A stretch of DNA of 50,533 nt from Bacteroidales bacterium (GTDB lineage: Bacteria; Bacteroidota; Bacteroidia; Bacteroidales; UBA4181), in NCBI GenBank assembly GCA_031275285.1, contig JAISOY010000065.1, positions 1 to 50,533 of the forward strand, in the 5' to 3' direction. Under the pieces are notes generated by a model, which was not told the DNA's origin, did not search any database, and was given only the letters and a program-made list of their open reading frames with translations. The translations under genes were made by a program, and so were the position numbers. This document shows positions 44,487-50,533 of the stretch, piece by piece. How positions within the stretch are numbered: position 1 is the stretch's first letter; each line of letters begins with the position of its first letter.

Positions 44487-44918
44487 TCAGGAAAAACAAC
44501 CCACAATAGTATATTTCTGACGGTTCCGTCCTCCCGAAACCCATATATTTCCGCTTCTCAGCCAGGCATGAGCGATCATCCTTCCCCGATCATTTTTAGC
44601 AACACCCATGTATATCGTCGACTGAATATTTCTTCGGTGTAACATCCTTTTGGCTGCAATAGACTCGACCAGGCATTTACGTGACCAGACCAGATGCCGG
44701 CATCTGGCAATCGCCGCTTTTACCTGTATAATCTGTTCTTTCTCATGCGGAGACGGAGTAGTTATATCCGTTTCCAGACGGGACTGTCCTAACCATCGTG
44801 TATAATGCTTTATATGAAAAACAGTCGTGATGATACGTACCCATAAAGTTGTCCACGCAGCTTCAAAAAAAATCCGGCGTTCATTTTTCTTCAGGTTGAA
44901 AATTTTGGATACAAGCAT
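44487..44918 (-). CDS. McjB-like (lasso peptide biosynthesis B2) transglutaminase-like protein
   Basis: A 143-residue protein matching the Transglut_core3/McjB family. The probable catalytic Cys82 is in W-SRKCLVESIAAKRML and His117 in MIAHAWLRSGNIWVSGG. McjB proteins cleave the leader of a lasso precursor, aided by a PqqD-like domain. Here none of the usual partners (asparagine-synthetase-like cyclase McjC, PqqD-like B1, precursor, ABC exporter) was found in the window, and the N-terminal 65 residues do not look like a PqqD domain. It may therefore be a stand-alone peptidase with another substrate. Its transcript probably starts beyond an 8-bp tandem repeat array (see 44965-45087). It converges with the MMPL gene, 4 bp between stops. 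Confidence 0.82.
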   Translation of the reverse strand: MLVSKIFNLKKNERRIFFEAAWTTLWVRIITTVFHIKHYTRWLGQSRLETDITTPSPHEKEQIIQVKAAIARCRHLVWSRKCLVESIAAKRMLHRRNIQSTIYMGVAKNDRGRMIAHAWLRSGNIWVSGGRNRQKYTIVGCFS

Positions 44919-44928
44919 TGGGTAATAC

Positions 44929-44954
44929 GAATTGAGAATTGAGAATTGAGAATT
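44929..44954. repeat. 7-bp tandem repeat (GAATTGA, about 3.7 copies)
   Basis: GAATTGA is repeated three times and then partially, 10 bp upstream of the McjB-like start codon. It lies between that start and the longer 8-bp array. Confidence 0.85.
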
Positions 44955-44964
44955 ATTAGTTATA

Positions 44965-45087
44965 AACTTTCTAACTTTCTAACTTTCTAACTTTCTAACT
45001 TTCTAACTTTCTAACTTTCTAACTTTCTAACTTTCTAACTTTCTAACTTTCTAACTTTCTAACTTTCTAACTTTCTAACTTTCTAAC
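44965..45087. repeat. 8-bp tandem repeat array (AACTTTCT, about 15 copies)
   Basis: A perfect head-to-tail array of AACTTTCT covering 123 bp. It lies in the divergent intergenic region between the McjB-like gene and the TonB receptor, inside the probable 5' leader of the former (candidate start beyond 45097). On the McjB-sense strand the unit is AGAAAGTT, purine-rich. Perfect short arrays of this length change copy number easily by slippage. Confidence 0.97.
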
Positions 45088-45096
45088 AATATTCTT

Positions 45097-45104
45097 CAAA
45101 TATA
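45097..45104 (-). promoter_or_regulatory. candidate -7 element (TATATTTG) for the McjB-like gene
   Basis: The minus strand reads TATATTTG, an exact TAnnTTTG match just outside the 8-bp repeat array. It would give a leader of about 170 nt containing both repeats. Confidence 0.45.
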
Positions 45105-45130
45105 GCTAAAAATCAGGATTCATTTTTGAT

Positions 45131-45138
45131 TATCTTTG
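45131..45138 (+). promoter_or_regulatory. candidate -7 element (TATCTTTG) for the TonB receptor
   Basis: TATCTTTG matches TAnnTTTG and ends 20 bp before ATG 45159, giving a leader of about 14 nt. This placement argues against the in-frame TTG at 45126 as start. Confidence 0.5.
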
Positions 45139-45158
45139 TCTTTTCAGAACGGAAATCC

Positions 45159-47576
45159 ATGAAGGAAGGTCTTTATTCCCTTACAGTCATACTATTTTTC
45201 TTGTTTCCTGCTTATCTGACAGCCCAGGAATCTACGTTACTGACAGGAACGGTTACCGACAGTACAGGCCATCCTGTAGAAGGGGCCTACATCCTGATCG
45301 AAGAAACCAACACGGGCACCAGCACTTCACCGGATGGCCGCTACGAATTATCACTGGTGTCCGGAAAGAGTTATTCCATTGTCATATCACATGTCAGTTA
45401 TGCCACCATACATACAACAGTGGACCTGAAAAAAAACAAGCCCCGTACTGTCCGACAAGATTTTACCTTGACAATGGCTGGTGAAAAAATTCCGGAAGTC
45501 TCTATAGTTGGGTTACATCCCCAGGAAGGGACATTACAAAGGATCGAGACCAGAGAATTTAAACAACTACCCAATCCTTCGGGAAGTATCGAGACATTGA
45601 TCAAAACACTTCCGGGAGTAGCGTCCGGAAATGAACTCAGTGCACAATATTCGGTACGCGGAGGCAATTTTGATGAAAACCTGATCTATGTGAATGATAT
45701 CGAGATACACCGTCCGTTTCTGATCCGGTCCGGACAACAGGAAGGACTCAGCTTCATTCATCCCGACCTGGTGGAATCGGTTGATTTTTCTCCGGGAGGA
45801 TTCGATGCCCGTTACGGGGATAAAATGTCTTCCGTACTGGATGTAAGGTACCGGACTCCTGAAAAATTTGCAGTCAATGCATCAGTCAGTTTGTTGGGAG
45901 CATCTGCATCCATAGAAGGACTGGCCGGAAAAAAAACCTTTTCCTATCTTGCCGGTATCCGTTATAAAACATCACAATACCTGTTGGGCAGCCTGGATAC
46001 GGAAGGGGATTATTCTCCTGATTTTCTGGATGTACAAAGCCTGCTACGCTACCGTATGTCGGAAAAATGGGAAATAGACTTTTTAGTGAATATTGCGCAG
46101 AATAAATACCATTTCGAACCGGAAGTCCGTACCACCAATTTCGGAACCATTTACGATGCCTACCAGCTCAAAATTTATTACGATGGCCGGGAACAGGACC
46201 GGTATAACAGCGGCCTGGGGGCAATGACACTGAATTACCGTCCATCAGATAACTGGATACTTAAACTAAACGGATCGGCCTATAAAGCATATGAGAAGGA
46301 AACATTCGACATTGAAGCCTCCTACCTGCTCAGTGAGCTGGAAAGTAACGCTCCGGGATCTTCCGTATCCGACAGCACGTTACATATCGGTATCGGTAGT
46401 GAGCTGAGCCATGCCAGAAACTATCTGGATGCTTCCGTTTATTCGGTAACACATATCGGCGAATATCAGACGGGGCGTCATTCTTTACAATGGTCGGTGG
46501 CTTTCCGGCAGGAGATCACCGATAACAAGATGAATGAATGGATAATGATCGACTCGGCCGGATACTCGGTACCTTACGACGGGGAAAGCATCCGGTTGAA
46601 AATGTCGCGCTATGCCGATAATTACCTGAAAGTCCACAGACTGATCTCGTGGGTACAATACCGGCAAAAACTGACCGGGAACCATCTGGACTGGACAATT
46701 ACCGCAGGCCTACGGCTGAACTACAACGACGTCAACCGGGAATGCCTGGTCAGTCCGCGTGTATCAGTGAGGATACAACCCCATCAGCACCCCCGGCTAT
46801 CCGCGCATTTTGCTGCCGGCCTGTACGGACAGCCTCCCTCCTACCGGGAGCTGCGCAATACCGACGGAAATATGAACCGAACAATCAAAGCGCAACGCTC
46901 TGTCCACTATGTTATCGGTGGGGAATACGCTTTCCGGATAGGATACCGGCCCTTCAAACTATCGTCCGAAATGTATTACAAACAACTCAGCCGGCTCATC
47001 CCTTACCGGATGGAAAACGTACGGATCTACTACGCAGGAGACAATATGGCTTCCGGATATGTAACAGGATGGGACATCAAACTGAACGGCGAATTTGTGA
47101 AAGATGCCGAATCATGGGTCGGCATTTCGCTTATGCAGGCCAGGGGAAACATAAAAGATGACGGTCACGGCAGCTACCCGCTTCCCACAGACCAACGGGT
47201 CAACTTCAACCTGTTTTTCCAGGATTATATTCCGGGCGCATCTACCTGGCGGGTATTTCTTAACCTGGCTTTCAGCACCCCTCTACCCTATAACTATCCC
47301 GATCCCGACCGCTTCGACCAGCTATTCCGGATGCGTGCCTACCGTCGCGTGGACATCGGCCTGAGCAAGGAATTCTTTAAAGGAGACCGCTCAGGGAAAG
47401 TTTTCAAACAAATCAGGTTAAATGCTGAAATATTCAACCTGTTCGATACCAAAAATACCATTTCTTATTTATGGGTACAGGTTGTCAATAACCAAAACAG
47501 GCAAAACCAGCAGTATGCTGTTCCCAATTACCTGACGGCCCGCAGGGTCAATGTACGGTTAAGCGCCGAATTCTAA
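45159..47576 (+). CDS. TonB-dependent outer-membrane receptor
   Basis: An 805-residue receptor from ATG 45159; an upstream in-frame TTG lies in front of the probable promoter. Signal peptide MKEGLYSLTVILFFLFPAYLTAQ; N-terminal CarboxypepD_reg-like domain (about 28-105; LTGTVTDSTGHPVEGAYILIEE); plug domain (about 115-230; SGNELSAQYSVRGGNFDENLIYVNDIEI); then a 22-strand-type barrel to the C-terminal aromatic end (NVRLSAEF). Unlike SusC it has no adjacent SusD and follows the FecA/CirA-like layout, so it may take up a siderophore, vitamin or metal complex. It is adjacent to cutC, which converges with it by one base, but that arrangement alone does not prove a metal role. Confidence 0.93.
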   Translation: MKEGLYSLTVILFFLFPAYLTAQESTLLTGTVTDSTGHPVEGAYILIEETNTGTSTSPDGRYELSLVSGKSYSIVISHVSYATIHTTVDLKKNKPRTVRQDFTLTMAGEKIPEVSIVGLHPQEGTLQRIETREFKQLPNPSGSIETLIKTLPGVASGNELSAQYSVRGGNFDENLIYVNDIEIHRPFLIRSGQQEGLSFIHPDLVESVDFSPGGFDARYGDKMSSVLDVRYRTPEKFAVNASVSLLGASASIEGLAGKKTFSYLAGIRYKTSQYLLGSLDTEGDYSPDFLDVQSLLRYRMSEKWEIDFLVNIAQNKYHFEPEVRTTNFGTIYDAYQLKIYYDGREQDRYNSGLGAMTLNYRPSDNWILKLNGSAYKAYEKETFDIEASYLLSELESNAPGSSVSDSTLHIGIGSELSHARNYLDASVYSVTHIGEYQTGRHSLQWSVAFRQEITDNKMNEWIMIDSAGYSVPYDGESIRLKMSRYADNYLKVHRLISWVQYRQKLTGNHLDWTITAGLRLNYNDVNRECLVSPRVSVRIQPHQHPRLSAHFAAGLYGQPPSYRELRNTDGNMNRTIKAQRSVHYVIGGEYAFRIGYRPFKLSSEMYYKQLSRLIPYRMENVRIYYAGDNMASGYVTGWDIKLNGEFVKDAESWVGISLMQARGNIKDDGHGSYPLPTDQRVNFNLFFQDYIPGASTWRVFLNLAFSTPLPYNYPDPDRFDQLFRMRAYRRVDIGLSKEFFKGDRSGKVFKQIRLNAEIFNLFDTKNTISYLWVQVVNNQNRQNQQYAVPNYLTARRVNVRLSAEF

Positions 47577-47577
47577 G

Positions 47578-48309
47578 CTATATATAAGCGGCTACTTTTT
47601 TACGATCCGTTTGTTCGGTTTCAAACTCCGAAGTAACTGCACTGCTCCCCATAGGAACATTTTCATTCCGGTATTCCATGGTGCTATGTATGACAGACCT
47701 GGCAGATGTATGAAACTCCTTAGCTCCTGTTTCAGACTCAATATATGCGATATTATTTTCGCGCACGCCACTGCCGGGCATGATAATGATACGTCCCTCC
47801 GCACGCAGGACAAGTTCCCGGATCAATGGTATTCCGCGCACTGCATCCGGTTGCTGTCCGGACGTAAGGATACGGTCACAGCCCAATTCTATCAGTTGCT
47901 CCAGTGCAACAAATGGTTCACGGCAAACATCAAAAGCACGGTGAAAGGTGACGGATAAAGGCTTGGATGCTTCTATCAATCTGCGCATCAGTGACACATC
48001 GATATCTCCCTGTTTCGTGAGGCATCCGAATACTACCCCGTAAATTTTCAACTGTCTGGCCATTTCAATATCATACAACATCGATTCTATTTCTGCGGGA
48101 GTATAAAGGAAATCACCTCCACGGGGACGTATGATAATATTTATGTCAATAGCTGACGTTAACTCCTGTGCCATACGTATCTCGCCATAACTCGGTGTCG
48201 TACCTCCTTCCGGTATCCCCGCACATAGTTCTACCCTCTGTGCACCTCCGGCTTCCGCCTCAACACAACTCTGCGCCGAGTTGGCACATATCTCTATAAT
48301 TCTTCCCAT
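47578..48309 (-). CDS. cutC: CutC family protein
   Basis: A 243-residue TIM-barrel protein. Diagnostic segments are IEICANSAQSCVEAEAGGAQRVELC at the start, IIIRPRGGDFLYTP, VTFHRAFDV, LGCDRILTSGQ and IIIMPGSGVRENNI. CutC was named for copper tolerance in E. coli; its biochemical function remains unsettled. Length is normal for the family. A TATATTTG hexamer 22 bp upstream is a probable promoter with a short leader. Its stop nearly abuts that of the TonB receptor gene. Confidence 0.94.
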   Translation of the reverse strand: MGRIIEICANSAQSCVEAEAGGAQRVELCAGIPEGGTTPSYGEIRMAQELTSAIDINIIIRPRGGDFLYTPAEIESMLYDIEMARQLKIYGVVFGCLTKQGDIDVSLMRRLIEASKPLSVTFHRAFDVCREPFVALEQLIELGCDRILTSGQQPDAVRGIPLIRELVLRAEGRIIIMPGSGVRENNIAYIESETGAKEFHTSARSVIHSTMEYRNENVPMGSSAVTSEFETEQTDRKKVAAYI

Positions 48310-48330
48310 GATTGTTCACGCTAAGATTTG

Positions 48331-48338
48331 CAAATATA
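48331..48338 (-). promoter_or_regulatory. candidate -7 element (TATATTTG) for cutC
   Basis: The minus strand reads TATATTTG, an exact TAnnTTTG match 22-29 bp upstream of the cutC start. Confidence 0.45.
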
Positions 48339-48457
48339 ATGTAAATCAGGTGTATTACACTACTCAATTTCAATAGTTTTCAGTGCAACTTCATTATGGG
48401 ATGCCTAGTCACAGGAGTCTGTTGCACAACGGAGGTTGACGCTCTAAAAATTATTGC

Positions 48458-48838
48458 TCATATCTCTATACTAACCCAATAACCACAAAAAGATAATGAA
48501 ACAAAAAATAATATCACCGAGCCAATTAAGTAGGAAAATACCAACCAACCCTTTAATTTGCTATTTTGTTCGTCTTTATATTTTTCTGACAACTCTGCAA
48601 ATTTTCTTTTGTTGATAAAAAACAAACTCAACACACAAAAGATAATTACTATTGCCCATACAATATAATTATTGATCTTTTTATCAAAAATATATAGCAC
48701 AAATATACAAAGGGATAAACAGATAAAACCAAAACTTAAAAACACTACGATACTACCAGCAACGTATCCACTCTTTTCGCCCCACTCCTCATAGAATTTT
48801 GAAGTCCGATAGTATAAATAATTAAAAAAAGTTTTCAT
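48458..48838 (-). CDS. small multi-pass membrane protein, possible immunity protein
   Basis: A 126-residue protein started at ATG 48838 (MKTFFNYLYYRTSKF). The frame runs 13 codons further upstream but overlaps a coding remnant, so the internal start is preferred. It has three transmembrane segments: about 28-50 (VAGSIVVFLSFGFICLSLCI), 57-76 (NYIVWAIVIIFCVLSLFFI) and 99-120, separated by a charged loop (KRKFAELSEKYKDEQNSKLK). No family was recognised. It is preceded at 7 bp by a start-less coding fragment (48846-48983). Small membrane proteins directly after a truncated toxin tip are often immunity proteins; that reading is tentative. Confidence 0.6.
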   Translation of the reverse strand: MKTFFNYLYYRTSKFYEEWGEKSGYVAGSIVVFLSFGFICLSLCIFVLYIFDKKINNYIVWAIVIIFCVLSLFFINKRKFAELSEKYKDEQNSKLKGWLVFSYLIGSVILFFVSLSFCGYWVSIEI

Positions 48839-48845
48839 AGTTATT

Positions 48846-48983
48846 TTATTTATAAGGCATTGTTTCTGGATGTTCAAAAATTCCCATTTTGTATTGTGGA
48901 ATTAAAACTTTATCAACCCATTGATAATGTAGATTCTTTCCGCCAAAAGACAAATATTCCGGACTTACGATGGCAATATCTGC
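48846..48983 (-). pseudogene. start-less C-terminal coding fragment (possible toxin tip remnant)
   Basis: An open minus-strand frame of 45 codons plus TAA whose translation is clearly protein-like (ADIAIVSPEYLSFGGKNL, then QWVDKVLIPQYKMGIFEHPE). A stop lies directly upstream (48984-48986) and no suitable start exists. It ends 7 bp before the next gene. It is best explained as the 3' end of a larger gene whose 5' part was replaced. The family was not recognised. Confidence 0.5.
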
Positions 48984-49003
48984 TTAAGCATTATTTTGTG
49001 AAT

Positions 49004-49369
49004 TTAACTTTTATTAAAATTTCGAACTTTATCATTTCTCACTTTAGTAAATACACTAAAAACAAGTAGTGGAATAGAAATTCCAATTGGCAAAAACCCA
49101 AATGAATAACTTATTCGACCTTTGGCAGAGCTCCATAAAAACCATGTTATTAATACTATAAATGCTATGGTTATTATAAAAAATATTGATGAATCAAATC
49201 TATGTTCTGCTTTAATATCACTAATTTCATATTTATTCATAGCATTACATTTTTTACAGGTCAGATCTATTTTGCATCCATATCTTTTTTTAAATTCAAC
49301 TCTATCGGATGCCTTAATTTTTAATGTGTTTTTTGTTGAACACCGTTTACAGCACACTATTAAACGCAT
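49004..49369 (-). CDS. zinc-ribbon plus transmembrane small protein, possible immunity protein
   Basis: A 121-residue protein. Residues 1-45 hold two CxxC knuckles (CCKRC near residue 6 and CKKC near 39), a probable zinc ribbon, with a basic middle. Two transmembrane helices follow at about 62-80 (FFIITIAFIVLITWFLW) and 88-106, ending in a basic tail. No named family was recognised. It begins 10 bp after another start-less fragment (49380-49496), the same layout as the next pair downstream. That suggests an array of remnant/immunity modules, though a stand-alone membrane protein is equally possible. Confidence 0.6.
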   Translation of the reverse strand: MRLIVCCKRCSTKNTLKIKASDRVEFKKRYGCKIDLTCKKCNAMNKYEISDIKAEHRFDSSIFFIITIAFIVLITWFLWSSAKGRISYSFGFLPIGISIPLLVFSVFTKVRNDKVRNFNKS

Positions 49370-49673
49370 ATTATTATTATTATTTTATATCCTTCATTTG
49401 CCTATTATACCCGTCAGCTAACTGTCGCATGGATTTACTGCTTCCTTTATTTGAATTCAAAAAATGATTCCAAGAATTTTTAATAGGGCCTTTGAATTAC
49501 TTTTAAAGAATGGAAGGACATGGTAAAATCAAACCACACAAAGCTAAATTTTTGTCCATAAAAACAAATATATGTAATAATCTGAATATTCTACCCAATT
49601 GATCATTCGACGTAGTTACACTTCCGTTCAATTAAAGATTTAAACTTATTGATGCATACACAAAACACAACAA
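49370..49673. other. 304-bp gap holding a coding remnant
   Basis: The left part carries the fragment at 49380-49496. The remaining bases up to the SusC stop are AT-rich, with no hairpin terminator or susD-like start visible. Confidence 0.5.
49380..49496 (-). pseudogene. start-less C-terminal coding fragment (possible toxin tip remnant)
   Basis: An open frame of 38 codons plus TAA, bounded upstream by a stop (49497-49499). The translation reads GPIKNSWNHFLNSNKGSSKS then MRQLADGYNRQMKDIK. The W-x-x-F-L-x-x-N-K-G-x-x-x-S pattern resembles short C-terminal tails I associate with polymorphic toxins, but I cannot name a family. It ends 10 bp before the zinc-ribbon gene. Confidence 0.45.
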
Positions 49674-50533
49674 TCAGAATGAAACTGTAATTCCGGCATT
49701 ATAAGATCTTTGTATCGGATAGCCAAGTCCTTCGCCTGCCATCTCTACGTCCCATAATTTGAATTTACTGAAACAGAACAAATTGATGCCGTTAATATAA
49801 AGCCTGACATTACTTAAATATATGGCTTTTAATATTTTTGAAGGCAATGTATAACCTATTTCCAAAGATTTTAACCGTAAAAAGGAACCATTGCGCATAA
49901 ACCAGGTATGCTTTGCTCCCCATTGCAGATCACCGGATAAATCATAATAGGCTCCCGGAACATTATTTTCACTGATCCCGGTACTGAGCCGGGGCCACAT
50001 GGCATATATGTCCCGGTTATTTTCCGACCAGTGGCTGTCAGCATAAGCTTTAAGAAGATTGGTACCTTTATCAAAAGGTGATGTGGCGGCGGCATTGATC
50101 CAGAAACTAGAACGTGCCGACCCCTGGAAAAAACAGGAGATATCAAAATTTTTATATCCGGCGGAAATTCCGAATCCATATATGATTTCCGGAAGAGTGG
50201 GGTATCCTATAGGAGCCATGTCTGCAGTGGTTATGCTACCGTCACTGTTGATATCCAGGTATTTGATATCCCCGGCTCCATAACTACCGAATTGCACCGG
50301 AGAATTAACTGCCTCTAAATCGTCGTTAAAGAGCCTTTCAGCAATCAATCCCCACTGCTGATAGATAGAGTGCCCTTCATAAGCTGGTTCTTCAAAAACA
50401 AGAATTTCGCTGGCAGCATAAGTAAAATTCGCCCATGTCCGGATATGGAAATCCTTACCTAATTTACTTTTAAAATCAAGCGACCCGTCGATTCCTCTTG
50501 ATTTGGCTTCTCCCGCATCTGTCCAGGCTAAAC
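49674..50533 (-). CDS. SusC/RagA-type TonB-linked outer-membrane protein, C-terminal part (5' end outside window)
   Basis: The frame is open without stops to the right edge, so this is the last 285 or so residues of a larger protein. The sequence has SusC barrel hallmarks: EEPAYEGHSIYQQWGLIAERLFNDD, GDIKYLDINSDGSITTADMAPIG (the calcium-loop-like segment usual before the final strands), FDISCFFQGSARSS, and the terminal LRLKSLEIGYTLPSKIL ... YNAGITVSF. SusC proteins import glycans with a SusD lipoprotein. Normally susD follows directly, but here the downstream 300 bp hold only a coding remnant and small membrane-protein genes. The gene is therefore either an orphan susC or its partner was lost. 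Confidence 0.92.
   Translation of the reverse strand, partial: LAWTDAGEAKSRGIDGSLDFKSKLGKDFHIRTWANFTYAASEILVFEEPAYEGHSIYQQWGLIAERLFNDDLEAVNSPVQFGSYGAGDIKYLDINSDGSITTADMAPIGYPTLPEIIYGFGISAGYKNFDISCFFQGSARSSFWINAAATSPFDKGTNLLKAYADSHWSENNRDIYAMWPRLSTGISENNVPGAYYDLSGDLQWGAKHTWFMRNGSFLRLKSLEIGYTLPSKILKAIYLSNVRLYINGINLFCFSKFKLWDVEMAGEGLGYPIQRSYNAGITVSF

Noticed and set aside
44487..44918. Complete lasso peptide gene cluster
   Set aside because: No cyclase, PqqD-like B1, precursor or exporter gene was found on either side within the window.
44929..45087. Possible CRISPR array
   Set aside because: The repeats are direct 7- and 8-bp units without spacers, and no cas genes are present; they are simple tandem repeats.
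45126..45158. TTG start for the TonB receptor
   Set aside because: It precedes the probable -7 element at 45131-45138 and spoils the signal peptide; ATG 45159 fits.

Overview
The window reads as chromosomal DNA of a member of the Bacteroidota, most likely order Bacteroidales. The evidence is a moderate-to-low GC content, several start-proximal hexamers of the Bacteroidota sigma type (TAnnTTTG), weak Shine-Dalgarno signals, and family content typical of the phylum: a SusC-type receptor, a T9SS sorting tail, DUF1573, a Wzi-like capsule porin, and a trifunctional MMPL/acyltransferase/methyltransferase protein. No rRNA, tRNA, CRISPR array, integrase or transposase was recognised.

Layout. (1) 1-8.1 kb, housekeeping: the 3' part of ppk1, a DUF3108 protein, a DUF1573 protein, a HAD phosphatase, Xaa-Pro aminopeptidase, EttA, a tandem universal stress protein and a lone receiver. 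(2) 8.4-14.0 kb, surface polysaccharide: a GH16-fold protein whose catalytic residues are all replaced, a WecA/MraY-type initiating transferase, a Wzi-like capsule protein, and a secreted fusion of a YdjC/ChbG deacetylase with a serine beta-lactamase-like hydrolase. (3) 14.5-18.8 kb: a minus-strand SDR / HipA-like kinase / DUF3037 set, then an outer-membrane barrel and a secreted clan GH-A-like hydrolase. (4) 18.85-30.89 kb, an island-like segment bounded by direct copies of the glnS 3' end. It holds three tandem tail-fibre-like secreted proteins, a small T9SS-tail protein, a 1961-residue SpvB/FG-GAP/RHS protein ending in an HEYGH zincin-like tip, and a fourth fibre-like gene on the other strand. 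(5) 30.9-44.9 kb: glnS and pheT, a CapA-GH16 fusion, a ytxH/holin-like envelope operon, a secreted TldD-like protein, the trifunctional MMPL protein, and an orphan lasso-peptide B2-like (McjB) protein with a tandem repeat in its probable 5' leader. (6) 45.1-50.5 kb: a TonB-dependent receptor, cutC, two small membrane proteins each preceded by a start-less coding fragment (possible orphan toxin-tip/immunity modules), and the C-terminal end of a SusC-like receptor running off the right edge.

The strongest candidates for something not well described are the glnS-bounded fibre/T9SS/RHS island, the catalytically dead GH16 protein at the head of a capsule operon, the CapA-GH16 and YdjC-lactamase fusions, the McjB-like gene with its repeat-filled leader, and the right-hand remnant/immunity-like array. 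Functional statements are inferred from motifs read by eye; no database search was run.
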